A DNA stretch of 41,371 nt from positions 105,264 through 146,634 of the forward strand of contig DHDH01000013.1 in the NCBI GenBank assembly GCA_002399235.1, given 5' to 3'. The notes beneath the pieces are model-generated. The model had not been told where the DNA came from and did no database searches. It saw only the letters and a list, made by a program, of their open reading frames with translations. A program made the position numbers and the translations under genes. This stretch comes from Firmicutes bacterium UBA4881. GTDB taxonomy: Bacteria > Bacillota > DTU065. Shown piece by piece: positions 1 to 7,729 of the stretch (position 1 is its first letter; each line of letters begins with the position of its first letter).

Positions 1-5
1 TGTCT

Positions 6-755
6 ATGTTCAAGCTTGTTTTGGTTAGACATGGTGAAAGCTTATGGAATAGAGAAAATAGATTCACTGGCTGGACCGACGTTGATCTTACCCAAACAGG
101 TATCGCTGAAGCCAAAAAAGCAGGCGATATATTAAATGAGGAAGACTTTACTTTTGATATAGCTTATACTTCTGTGCTTAAGCGAGCGATCAAAACGCTC
201 TATTTTATCCTCGATGAAATGGATCTACTTTGGATTCCAGTAAAGAAGACCTGGCGACTTAATGAAAGACATTATGGAGCCTTACAAGGCTTAAATAAAG
301 CGGAGACCGCTAGTAAATTTGGTGAAGAACAGGTTCTTATTTGGCGACGTAGTTACGATATTGCACCTCCTAAACTAACTGTTGATGATGACAGATACCC
401 TGGTAACGATCATAAATATCATAACCTGGATCAAAAGAGTCTACCGTATACAGAAACATTAAAAGGGACCTACGAAAGGCTGTTACCTTATTGGGTAGAT
501 GAGATTGCTCCTAAGATTAAAAAAGGTAGTAATGTACTGATTGTGGCTCATGGTAACAGCCTTAGAGCTTTGGTTAAATATTTAGAGAATATCTCCGAAG
601 AAGAGATTTTAAAACTCAATATACCTACAGGTATTCCTCTAATCTATGAACTAAGTGCAAACCTAGAGGTGCTGAATAAGTACTACCTAGGTGATAAGGA
701 GGCCATAGAAGCCGCTGAAAGGAAAGTTGCCGAACAAGGGAAGGCGAATAAATAA
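6..755 (+). CDS. gpmA: 2,3-bisphosphoglycerate-dependent phosphoglycerate mutase
   Basis: Interconverts 3- and 2-phosphoglycerate in glycolysis and gluconeogenesis in the cytosol, through a phosphohistidine. The 249-residue length matches the dPGM family (about 250). The phosphohistidine loop LVRHGESLWN puts the catalytic His at residue 9, followed by RFTGWTDVDLT. R60, the proton-donor region LNERHYG (E87, R88) and the second histidine in VAHGNSLRALVKYL (H182) are all present. The start lies five bases from the window edge, so its ribosome binding site cannot be judged. It is followed closely on the same strand by three unrecognised genes with no visible terminator until 2520-2550, so it probably heads a short operon. 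Function is near certain from the complete active site. Confidence 0.97.
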   Translation: MFKLVLVRHGESLWNRENRFTGWTDVDLTQTGIAEAKKAGDILNEEDFTFDIAYTSVLKRAIKTLYFILDEMDLLWIPVKKTWRLNERHYGALQGLNKAETASKFGEEQVLIWRRSYDIAPPKLTVDDDRYPGNDHKYHNLDQKSLPYTETLKGTYERLLPYWVDEIAPKIKKGSNVLIVAHGNSLRALVKYLENISEEEILKLNIPTGIPLIYELSANLEVLNKYYLGDKEAIEAAERKVAEQGKANK

Positions 756-798
756 AAGTTTATCTGGAAGATATTGGCATAAAAGAAGGTGATAGTAG

Positions 799-1452
799 GT
801 GAATGTATTAAATCTGTGGTGCTTTCAAGAAGAAAACCAAGAAGCTATTAAAAAAGAGGCAGCAATAATAGCCGCTACAGTTGATCCTAATTTAAGATTA
901 GAAGAGTATGTCTGTCTACCTGAACTTGGGGGAAGAATTATACTTCGCTTTGTCCATTCTTTAACACCTCTTTCGCTAAGTGAGGCAGAAAAGCTAGAGT
1001 TAAGATTAAGAAAAGAGGCGCAAAGTAGATTTTCTGTGGTTTTGCTACTCAAAACCTTTGGTTTAAGTTCATTAGAGCAAACTTCTATAATAGAGAGGTT
1101 GCCAACTTTCAATACCCTAGTTTCTAATGAGGAGTTAGAAACATATCACAGTTGTTATCTAAAAGAGCTTGGGGAAGATGCCAAAAAACTTAAAGAGCAT
1201 TTGGGCTTAGGAAAAGACGATTTAATTTGGGAGATAGAAGTTCCTCAAGCAACTGAAGTAAGACCTGTTATTAGAGTTGTAACTAAGAAAAACAATCTAC
1301 CGAAGGTACTTCTAGTAGATTCACAAATTGTGGAGATGGAATATTTACCTGAAGACGATTCGTACTACCTTCTTTTAAAAGCTCTTTATTGGGCCGAAAA
1401 GAACAATAAGAGTTTTAATCAGTTATTTCTAGAAAATTCTCGAGTGTTATAA
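799..1452 (+). CDS. Hypothetical protein, 217 aa, gpmA operon
   Basis: I do not recognise this family. The GTG start at 799 is supported by AAGAAGGTGA just upstream. It lies 43 bases after gpmA and 56 bases before the next gene, in the same direction. The protein is soluble-looking and acidic, with no signal peptide, membrane segment or cysteine motif. The first 35 residues and residues 65-90 look helical and charged (LSEAEKLELRLRKEAQSR), and the rest mixes strands and helices. Codon use resembles its neighbours, so it looks like a native gene rather than a recent arrival. The minus-strand frame inside it (825-1112) is a shadow. Confidence 0.75.
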   Translation: MNVLNLWCFQEENQEAIKKEAAIIAATVDPNLRLEEYVCLPELGGRIILRFVHSLTPLSLSEAEKLELRLRKEAQSRFSVVLLLKTFGLSSLEQTSIIERLPTFNTLVSNEELETYHSCYLKELGEDAKKLKEHLGLGKDDLIWEIEVPQATEVRPVIRVVTKKNNLPKVLLVDSQIVEMEYLPEDDSYYLLLKALYWAEKNNKSFNQLFLENSRVL

Positions 1453-1508
1453 CTTGGACTAGCTATGCGTAGGTTTTAGAATCTTTCTAAAAGAAGGAGG
1501 TCATAGAG

Positions 1509-2126
1509 TTGGGATTAACGAGAGATACCTACGATTTTTGCCTTAGTTGGAATTCAGATTCTAATAAAAATAACTTAGCAAGTCGGTTAGAGATATTTCC
1601 TATAACGAACAATGATGAGAAGATAAACAAATTAGCCAGAGCAGCTGTTAACGAATATGTAAATTTGCTTGAAGGGACATCGATTCCAGCTACTATCAAC
1701 GAGTTTAGAGTAGAACGTTTATATTGTCTTATTAAACATAATTGTTTCGCGGGCTTACCAAGTGAGTATGTTGTGGCGAAATATTTTCATATAACAGAGA
1801 CTCAAGCTCGAACTTTGTTAAGAAATACCTTAGCTCGGCATAGAGAAGATTTACGCCAAACTAAATACGATGAAATTAAAGCGATCTTAGCTGCCGCAGA
1901 AAGAGCTGAAGAAGAGAACTTAGGTTATGAAGTAGTTATTAACTCTAAAGTAATTCTAGATGAAATAAAAGATCTTGTAGCAATGAACTGGCCAACACTA
2001 CCTAAAATAACCAAAAAAAGAGACAGTTCGCTTTATCTAATTAAACCAGATACCTATGAAAAACTTAGCGAGTTTATTAATACAGCTAACCTGTCTAACG
2101 AGGTAGCTGCAAGTAAGGCGAAGTAA
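1509..2126 (+). CDS. Hypothetical protein, 205 aa, possible helix-turn-helix core
   Basis: Family not recognised. The TTG start at 1509 follows a near-ideal AGAAGGAGG. Residues about 80-115 (SEYVVAKYFHITETQART and on) have the helix-turn-helix cadence of a winged-helix or DeoR-like segment, with the turn at FHITETQ. That is a pattern impression only. Residues 110-135 are a charged helix that could be a coiled coil. No membrane or export signals. The gene ends 4 bases before the next start, so the two are probably translationally coupled. Position in the gpmA unit suggests co-expression but does not give a function. Confidence 0.7.
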   Translation: MGLTRDTYDFCLSWNSDSNKNNLASRLEIFPITNNDEKINKLARAAVNEYVNLLEGTSIPATINEFRVERLYCLIKHNCFAGLPSEYVVAKYFHITETQARTLLRNTLARHREDLRQTKYDEIKAILAAAERAEEENLGYEVVINSKVILDEIKDLVAMNWPTLPKITKKRDSSLYLIKPDTYEKLSEFINTANLSNEVAASKAK

Positions 2127-2130
2127 AAAT

Positions 2131-2535
2131 ATGGATATTTTAATAAAATTAGTTAGTAACACCATGCAGTCTTTTAGTCTAGTTCTGGTATTTGTACTTG
2201 GCTTGTTTGGGGCTAAGTACCCAGTGATTATCAATTGCTTAGCTGAAGAGAGACCTCATAAAGATCAGAAAATAGCAAGAGAAGCATACCGCCTGAAGCT
2301 AAGGGAACAGGTTATCACTGGTTGTTGGATCCCTTTAGGGATTTATCTAATTGCTATTATGATCTACTTACCAGTAGTTATTAAAGTAGTAAATAGCGAG
2401 AAATGGTATAGAGAACCTATATTAAATGGTTTTGTATTTGCCAATCTGTTGTTAGTGGGATTAACTTTTTGGACCATATTATTAACAGTCAAGCTATATA
2501 AAAAGATTAATAAATGCAAAAAGGCTACAAGCTAA
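2131..2535 (+). CDS. Small integral membrane protein, 134 aa
   Basis: Unrecognised family. Three hydrophobic segments are evident: about residues 12-36, 67-89 and 104-124, separated by a charged loop (EERPHKDQKIAREAYRLKLR) and ended by a lysine-rich tail (YKKINKCKK). The positive-inside rule would put the long charged loop and tail in the cytoplasm. It begins 4 bases after the preceding gene, so it is likely the last gene of the gpmA-headed unit. Its stop codon lies in the loop of the terminator hairpin. Function unknown. Confidence 0.7.
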   Translation: MDILIKLVSNTMQSFSLVLVFVLGLFGAKYPVIINCLAEERPHKDQKIAREAYRLKLREQVITGCWIPLGIYLIAIMIYLPVVIKVVNSEKWYREPILNGFVFANLLLVGLTFWTILLTVKLYKKINKCKKATS

Positions 2536-2550
2536 GCGCTTGTAGCCTTT
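2520..2550. terminator. Bidirectional terminator hairpin between convergent genes
   Basis: A 13-bp perfect stem (AAAGGCTACAAGC with its complement GCTTGTAGCCTTT) encloses a 5-base loop holding the stop codon of the upstream gene. A-rich sequence before it and T-rich sequence after it let it serve both the plus-strand gpmA unit and the minus-strand gene that ends at 2565. Confidence 0.85.
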
Positions 2551-2564
2551 AGGTTTTCTAACAA

Positions 2565-3857
2565 TTATAGCTTGGAGATCATACGGTTAAACTCTTTGAG
2601 TTTTCTTTGGATCTCAGTGGTGGAATCCTTAGCAGCCTTCTTGATTGCATCTTCAGGGTTGGCATTTTGTAAAACAACACTGTTGAAAGCAAAGTCGACA
2701 TAACGATCTGCTACATAACCACCAACAATAGCTCTTTGCATTACACAGTTAGCTAATGCTTTACGAGCAACATCTTTCTGAGCATCGGGGAAAGGTGATT
2801 TTTCAATAGCATCTTTAGTGGAGAAGAAGAGACGCCATTTTTCTGGTGTTTCATAAGTGAGCTTAGAGAACTTACCAGTAAATTCTGGGGATACTGCCCA
2901 CTGCATGAACTTCCAAGCAGCATCTTTCTTCTTAGAGCTAGCTGTCATAGCCCAAGTTAACATCTTACCTGTGTTAGTACGATCGATGGTGCCATCTTTT
3001 CTCTTGGTACCTGGCATCTCAGCGAGGTCCCATTTACCAGCTAGTTGAGGAGCAGATCTTTCAAAGAGAGAATAGTACCAGTTTTGATAGATCTGAATTG
3101 GTGTTGAACCATCAACGAAAGTTTGGTAACCAGGATCTTCTAAAGGCAATTTATAATCCTTAAATAGGGAAACGAATTCTTTAAATGCCTTGATTACTTC
3201 TGGGTCATCCAAATTAGACTTTGTACCATCTGCAGAATAAATATCTGTACCTTTTTGGAAGACAAAAGGCAAGAGTCTACCAGTTGAGCGAGTAGCAGCA
3301 TCACCTTGGTAATCATAGTAGATATCCATTTTACGAGCTTTAAGTTTAGTAGAGAGAGCGGTTAACTCATCCCAAGTCTTAGGAACCTCGGCACCAACCT
3401 CAGCAAGGATATCTTTACGGTAATAAGTCCAAGTCCAGTTAGCTTCGCCAGGTAATGCGAAAACTGCACTTTTATAAGTAAGTTGTCTCATAAGTCCTGG
3501 ATGCATCTGTTCTAAAGTCTTGTTAAGGTTTGGTTTATCTTTGAGGTTTTCCAAAGCACCACGTACACCAAGTTCAACGATTTGGTTGGAGTAAAGCTCA
3601 ACTACATCAGGAGCATCTCCACCTAAGACAGACAAGAGCAATTTATTGTTCATGTCCGCAACTGGTACAGTTACTAGATCAACTATAATACCAGTTTTAG
3701 CTTCAAAATCATCTTTGACCAACTGTTTAAAAACTTGACCTAAAACACCATCATACCAAGTCCAAACAGTTATTTTTTCAGCAGCAAAAATACTTGTGCT
3801 TAATAGAGTTACAAGCATCAAGCTAATTGCGATAGAGATTTTTCTCTTTTGGTACAT
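2565..3857 (-). CDS. Extracellular solute-binding protein of a sugar-type ABC importer
   Basis: The 430-residue protein has the family 1 solute-binding layout (maltose/oligosaccharide type). It has a Sec signal peptide at residues 1-26 (basic MYQKRKIS, hydrophobic core, small residues at FAA), then KITVWTWYDG at the mature N-terminus, and later GGDAPDVVEL, AAWKFMQW and a C-terminal helix-rich lobe typical of UgpB/MalE relatives. AGGAGGAG lies 9 bases before the ATG, and a TATAAT-like -10 (3906-3911, complement) lies about 50 bases upstream. Two oddities: the signal peptide has no lipobox cysteine, unlike most Gram-positive binding proteins, and no permease or ATPase gene accompanies it here. 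The substrate cannot be read from the sequence. Confidence 0.88.
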   Translation of the reverse strand: MYQKRKISIAISLMLVTLLSTSIFAAEKITVWTWYDGVLGQVFKQLVKDDFEAKTGIIVDLVTVPVADMNNKLLLSVLGGDAPDVVELYSNQIVELGVRGALENLKDKPNLNKTLEQMHPGLMRQLTYKSAVFALPGEANWTWTYYRKDILAEVGAEVPKTWDELTALSTKLKARKMDIYYDYQGDAATRSTGRLLPFVFQKGTDIYSADGTKSNLDDPEVIKAFKEFVSLFKDYKLPLEDPGYQTFVDGSTPIQIYQNWYYSLFERSAPQLAGKWDLAEMPGTKRKDGTIDRTNTGKMLTWAMTASSKKKDAAWKFMQWAVSPEFTGKFSKLTYETPEKWRLFFSTKDAIEKSPFPDAQKDVARKALANCVMQRAIVGGYVADRYVDFAFNSVVLQNANPEDAIKKAAKDSTTEIQRKLKEFNRMISKL

Positions 3858-3928
3858 ACGTTTATCTCCTCCTGTGAATGTACTTTTGTCTTATACATGT
3901 ATTCTATTATAGACTATTACAATCCTGC

Positions 3929-4101
3929 AAAAATATGGCTCATTAGGGGCAAAAAGAAAAGGAAAATTAAATCCGATCTACCATTCCTTCTCAGTTAAAA
4001 GGCAGTATTTTGCTAAAACTGTTATAGAAGGGTTGACGAATGATAGCCCTAACCTGCTAAGATATGAAATTCAAGCTATAGATAAAGAGATTGAATTCTA
4101 A
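3929..4101 (+). pseudogene. Start-less open frame in the gap upstream of pckA
   Basis: A plus-strand frame stays open for about 57 codons to TAA at about 4099-4101 and reads like protein (LTNDSPNLLRYEIQAIDKEI near its end), but has no start codon or ribosome binding site. It may be the tail of a deleted gene. I do not recognise it, and chance is possible in DNA this AT-rich. Confidence 0.25.
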
Positions 4102-4518
4102 ACTAGTGAATCCATGTTTTTGTTCATAGGGGAGGGGAACCTTATTTAAGAATTATTAAAACCAAATCCTTCAAAGAAGCCATTAGCAAAACGAACCCAA
4201 CCATCTTTCCAAGTGACAATTTAAAAAGACGAATTTGAGGTTAAAAGTGTACCTTCAAACATTATCCTGTATACTTATAATTCTGTTAAAGGGATAGGGG
4301 TTATTAAGTAGAAAGAGAAGCAGAGGAAAAATTTGCATCTTGAGATTCTAAGCTTCGTTCTAAGCATATAATACCCCAGAGAAACTATTATACTTTGAAT
4401 AAGTTTTTGCAAGGTCTTAGAAAAAGGTTACCTAATTTTTAAGAAACAATCAATCTATTTTAAGGGTTATTTAACCCTTAAGAGGCGTAAAAAAACCAAC
4501 AGATTTGCGGGGAGTAAA
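4102..4518. other. Non-coding gap with one small palindrome
   Basis: No convincing gene. At 4461-4480 there is a 9-bp inverted repeat (TAAGGGTTA, two-base centre, TAACCCTTA) about 40 bases upstream of the pckA -35 element. It is a possible operator or a weak terminator. The rest is AT-rich without recognisable structure. Confidence 0.4.
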
Positions 4519-4547
4519 TTGCAGGTAGCTTAAGATTGTGATAAAAT
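4519..4547 (+). promoter_or_regulatory. Predicted sigma-A promoter of pckA
   Basis: TTGCAG (4519-4524), a 17-base spacer and TAAAAT (4542-4547). This implies a start near 4554 and a 5' leader of about 118 bases. The leader has only a modest hairpin near 4628-4652. Confidence 0.6.
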
Positions 4548-4671
4548 AAACGATAATTGGCATAGGAGTGCAGTGAAGGTAAATTATGCTAGTCCTTTGA
4601 GCACTTTCTATATATTTCAATCGAAGTTGCTACATTAAGCAGCAGTAACAATTAACGAAAGGGTTGATATC

Positions 4672-6252
4672 ATGGAAACTTATGGCCTTGATAAGTTAGG
4701 TCTAACCAATTTTGGCAAGATCTTTCGCAACCTCTCGGTGCCAGTACTAGTAGAACATGCAGTATCCCGTGGTGAGGGAAAGCTGGCATCAAATGGTGCT
4801 TTAAATGTTCTAACAGGTAAATATACTGGTCGCTCTCCAGAGGACAAGTTTATTGTCGATGAACCAAGCATACATGATGAGATTATGTGGGGTAAGGTAA
4901 ACAAACCATTTACTTCCGAGAAATTCGATGCTCTCTACAATCGCTTGAAAGCTTACCTCCAAGGTAAAGATCTCTATATCTTCGATGGCTTTGTAGGTAA
5001 TGATCCTACACTTCGCTTACCAATTCGTATTGTTAACGAGTATGCTTATCAAAATCTCTTTGTGCGTAACCTCTTTGTTCGTCCAACAGAAAACGAATTA
5101 GCTAAGCATATTGCAGAGTTTACTTGTATCTGTGCACCTGGCTTCAAAGCAGTTCCTGAGGTAGATGGAACTCACTCCGAAGCATTTATTATTGTTAGTT
5201 TCGAGCGTAAGCTAGTAATCATCGGTGGTTCAGGATACGCAGGTGAGATGAAGAAGTCCATGTTCTCAGTTATGAACTTCCTCTTACCTAACAAGGGTGC
5301 TCTACCAATGCACTGCTCCTGCAACGTTGGTAAAGATGGCGATGTAGCACTCTTCTTTGGTCTTTCAGGAACAGGTAAGACCACTTTATCTGCTGATCCA
5401 GATAGAGGCCTTGTCGGTGATGATGAGCATGGCTGGACCGATAACGGTGTCTTTAACTTTGAAGGCGGCTGCTATGCTAAGACCATTAAGCTTTCTAGAG
5501 AAGGCGAACCAGAGATCTACGATGCTATCCGTTTTGGTTCCATTCTAGAAAACGTTGTAATGGGCGATGATTCCCGCACCCCTGATTATGATGATGATAA
5601 ATATACCGAGAATACTCGTGCAGCTTATCCTATCGATTTTATTCCTAATGCCATTATTCCTGGTGTAGTTGGTCATCCAAAGACTGTTATCTTCTTAACT
5701 GCTGATGCTTATGGTGTACTACCACCTATTTCGAAGCTCACCAAAGAGGAAGCTATGTACCAGTTCCTCTCAGGTTATACCAGTAAGTTAGCTGGTACCG
5801 AAAGAGGTATCACCGAGCCTCAAGCAACATTCTCCACTTGCTTTGGCGCACCTTTCTTACCTCATGATCCTATGATTTATGCAGATCTCTTGGGTAAGAA
5901 GATCACCGAGCACAACACCAATGTTTTCCTCGTAAACACAGGTTGGGTTGGCGGTCGTGCAGGCGATGTTAAGAGAATGAAGCTTTCCTATACCCGTGCT
6001 ATGGTACGTGCAGCACTCAATGGCGATCTCAATAACGTAAAATATACTGCCGATCCAATCTTCAAGGTACTTGTACCGGCAGAGATCCCCAACTCCGATG
6101 TACCAGCCGAGGTACTCAATCCTAAGAATGCGTGGAAAGATAAAGACGCTTACGAGAAGAATGCTAAAGAACTCGCAGCTAGATTTGTGGAGAACTTCAA
6201 GAAATTTAAGTCTGCTACCCCTGAAGTTGTGGCAGCAGGACCTAATGCTTAA
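4672..6252 (+). CDS. pckA: Phosphoenolpyruvate carboxykinase (ATP)
   Basis: Catalyses oxaloacetate + ATP to PEP + CO2 + ADP, the entry to gluconeogenesis, or the reverse carboxylation in anaerobes that make succinate or propionate. The 526-residue length is typical. Diagnostic motifs are all present: TGRSPEDKF (52-60, substrate arginine), the kinase-1a P-loop GLSGTGKTTLS (230-240), and kinase-2/metal site GDDEHGW (249-255). The P-loop and GDDEHGW spacing marks the ATP-dependent rather than GTP-dependent type. A GAAAGGG motif precedes the ATG. Codon use is visibly more biased than in the accessory genes, consistent with high expression. It stands alone, with its own promoter and a strong terminator. 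Confidence 0.98.
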   Translation: METYGLDKLGLTNFGKIFRNLSVPVLVEHAVSRGEGKLASNGALNVLTGKYTGRSPEDKFIVDEPSIHDEIMWGKVNKPFTSEKFDALYNRLKAYLQGKDLYIFDGFVGNDPTLRLPIRIVNEYAYQNLFVRNLFVRPTENELAKHIAEFTCICAPGFKAVPEVDGTHSEAFIIVSFERKLVIIGGSGYAGEMKKSMFSVMNFLLPNKGALPMHCSCNVGKDGDVALFFGLSGTGKTTLSADPDRGLVGDDEHGWTDNGVFNFEGGCYAKTIKLSREGEPEIYDAIRFGSILENVVMGDDSRTPDYDDDKYTENTRAAYPIDFIPNAIIPGVVGHPKTVIFLTADAYGVLPPISKLTKEEAMYQFLSGYTSKLAGTERGITEPQATFSTCFGAPFLPHDPMIYADLLGKKITEHNTNVFLVNTGWVGGRAGDVKRMKLSYTRAMVRAALNGDLNNVKYTADPIFKVLVPAEIPNSDVPAEVLNPKNAWKDKDAYEKNAKELAARFVENFKKFKSATPEVVAAGPNA

Positions 6253-6260
6253 TAAAGAAT

Positions 6261-6292
6261 GGTCGCTAGCTAAGCTAGCGACCTTTTTTATA
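6261..6292 (+). terminator. Intrinsic terminator of pckA
   Basis: Ten-bp perfect stem GGTCGCTAGC / GCTAGCGACC with a TAA loop, followed immediately by TTTTTTAT, starting 8 bases after the pckA stop. Confidence 0.95.
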
Positions 6293-6543
6293 TCTTTATA
6301 CATATTGGCTTTTAGAAATAACAAAAAATCATGAATTCAAGGTTACCTAGGAGTGTGGCTATTTGGCCAGTGGTGGATGTTAGACAAAGAAAAATAGGCA
6401 CGGCAACCACGTGAATTATGGAGCTGGAAATAAAATGCCCCTTAAGGGTTTAAAGTGAACGTGTTTAAAGGGTTGTTGATTTTGTAGTATGCGAAAACAT
6501 AGTTCGTAATTATTCTTTATCAATTACTAACTGTTTTTAACCT

Positions 6544-6549
6544 TATAAT
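6544..6549 (+). promoter_or_regulatory. Possible -10 element for the leader peptide/methyltransferase unit
   Basis: A TATAAT hexamer lies 57 bases before the leader peptide start. No good -35 is visible at the right spacing, so this is tentative. The rest of the 6293-6600 gap shows only AT-rich sequence and two copies of a short AAGGGTTTAAAG-like word. Confidence 0.35.
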
Positions 6550-6606
6550 AGAGATAGATCGTAGATAGATAGGCGATTAAATAATTAAGAAGAGAGGGTG
6601 TTTATC

Positions 6607-6660
6607 ATGACTAAGACATTTATAGTTACCACAAAAATCAGGAGGGTGACTATAATTTAA
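6607..6660 (+). CDS. 17-residue leader peptide upstream of the methyltransferase
   Basis: The frame ATG...TAA encodes MTKTFIVTTKIRRVTII. It has its own ribosome binding site (AGAGAGGG, 10 bases upstream) and ends 26 bases before the methyltransferase start. Its last third overlaps the left arm of a strong hairpin whose right arm can instead pair with the downstream ribosome binding site. This is the arrangement of a regulatory leader peptide. That it is translated is inference; the frame, its ribosome binding site and the hairpin are seen directly. Confidence 0.55.
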   Translation: MTKTFIVTTKIRRVTII

Positions 6661-6680
6661 CCCTCCTGACGATAAGGAGG
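6638..6680 (+). promoter_or_regulatory. Attenuator-like hairpin with alternative pairing to the ribosome binding site
   Basis: Segment 1 (6638-6647, TCAGGAGGGT) pairs perfectly over 10 bp with segment 2 (6660-6669, ACCCTCCTGA). Segment 2 also contains CCTCC (6662-6666), which can pair with GGAGG (6676-6680), the ribosome binding site of the methyltransferase. A ribosome on segment 1 would free segment 2 to mask that site; a ribosome stalled earlier would leave it open. There is no T-run, so this would act on translation rather than transcription. Confidence 0.5.
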
Positions 6681-6686
6681 ATATAT

Positions 6687-7487
6687 ATGGCTTTAAATTG
6701 GATTAATGTAAATGATTATTCGTTTAACAGCTTTTTGCTTCTAGAAAGATTCCAAATTCGGTTGATTTGCCAAACTAACGGTGAAGAGTTTAAGAAAAAT
6801 CTTGGTATTGCCCTCTACTACAATCCACCTGTAAAGTGGTATTTTATGCATAAATGCCCAGAGTGTAAGTTATATGTTGAAGGAATCACCTCCTCTGTTT
6901 CCCCAGGGTTAAGTGAACGTGATATCCGACAAGCAGAAGTTTTTATAATGGAAGTTTGGGAGGATTTTGTGGTTTATTGTTATCCGGAGATAATGGACCA
7001 AAGTTGCAATTTTATCTATGCTTGGAACAAAGAGAGATTATTTGAGCTGGCAGATTTTACGGATAAAGTGGTTCTTGATGTGGGGAGTGGCTCAGGTCGT
7101 CTGGCATTTGCTGCTGCAGAAAAAGCAAAATGTGTTTATGCAAGTGAACCTGTAGATAAACTTCGTGAGTATTTACGGGACAAGATAACTAGAGAAAATA
7201 TCAAGAATATAATAGTCGTTGATGGCATGGTTGATAAAATTCCGTATCCAGACAATATGTTCGATATCGTTATGTCAGGCCATGTAGTTGGTGACGATTA
7301 TGACCTAGAACTTGCTGAATTAACGAGAGTGGTAAAAAATGGTGGCTATATTTTGGATTGCCCAGGTGAAGACGACAGAAAGTCAAGTTCTCGCATAGAG
7401 ATGATTAAACGTGGCTACGAAGAACTACATTATGTTAGTAAACTTGGTGGAGATGTTTATCGGTATCGGCAGCAGATTGTAAAGTAA
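6687..7487 (+). CDS. Class I SAM-dependent methyltransferase
   Basis: The 266-residue protein has a Rossmann-fold methyltransferase core in its C-terminal half. Motif I is VVLDVGSGSGR (128-138), followed by an acidic strand end at YASEP and the post-motif segment PYPDNMFDIVMSGHV. The N-terminal 110 residues are distinct and include a CPEC pair (57-60) and the segment NFIYAWNKERLFELA leading into the core. The substrate cannot be deduced; small molecules, proteins and nucleic acids are all possible. AAGGAGG lies 6 bases before the ATG and is part of the alternative pairing described at 6638-6680, so translation may be controlled by the leader peptide. Confidence 0.85.
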   Translation: MALNWINVNDYSFNSFLLLERFQIRLICQTNGEEFKKNLGIALYYNPPVKWYFMHKCPECKLYVEGITSSVSPGLSERDIRQAEVFIMEVWEDFVVYCYPEIMDQSCNFIYAWNKERLFELADFTDKVVLDVGSGSGRLAFAAAEKAKCVYASEPVDKLREYLRDKITRENIKNIIVVDGMVDKIPYPDNMFDIVMSGHVVGDDYDLELAELTRVVKNGGYILDCPGEDDRKSSSRIEMIKRGYEELHYVSKLGGDVYRYRQQIVK

Positions 7488-7584
7488 TTGTTTTTATGTG
7501 TTGAAAACAAAAACCTCATTAAGGAGAACTACCAATCTTTCGAGGTCTTTGTCTAAAAGCACTTAACAATAATCCTCATAAAGG

Positions 7585-7615
7585 ATGGAGTGATCTCTTT
7601 TAGACGATCACTCCA
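7585..7615. repeat. Strong hairpin, 11-bp stem, weak T-tract
   Basis: ATGGAGTGATC / GATCACTCCAT form a perfect 11-bp stem around a 9-base loop, 98 bases after the methyltransferase. The downstream sequence AATCCCTTTATT is only weakly T-rich. It may end the methyltransferase transcript or act as a processing or stability element. Confidence 0.5.
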
Positions 7616-7729
7616 TAATCCCTTTATTGCATTATATTATGGTTTTACCAAGCAAGCTTGTTAACTTTCCTTGGGTCTAGGTTGGGTGCCTAAAGATTGT
7701 TTTTAATAACTTACAAGGAGCCGATATCT

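Noticed and set aside
5857..6324. 155-codon minus-strand frame inside pckA
   Set aside because: Shadow of the highly biased pckA codons; no ribosome binding site or protein-like pattern.
7697..7729. Upstream TTG start for the tandem GNAT gene
   Set aside because: The ribosome binding site ACAAGGAG lies inside this extension and fits the ATG at 7730.
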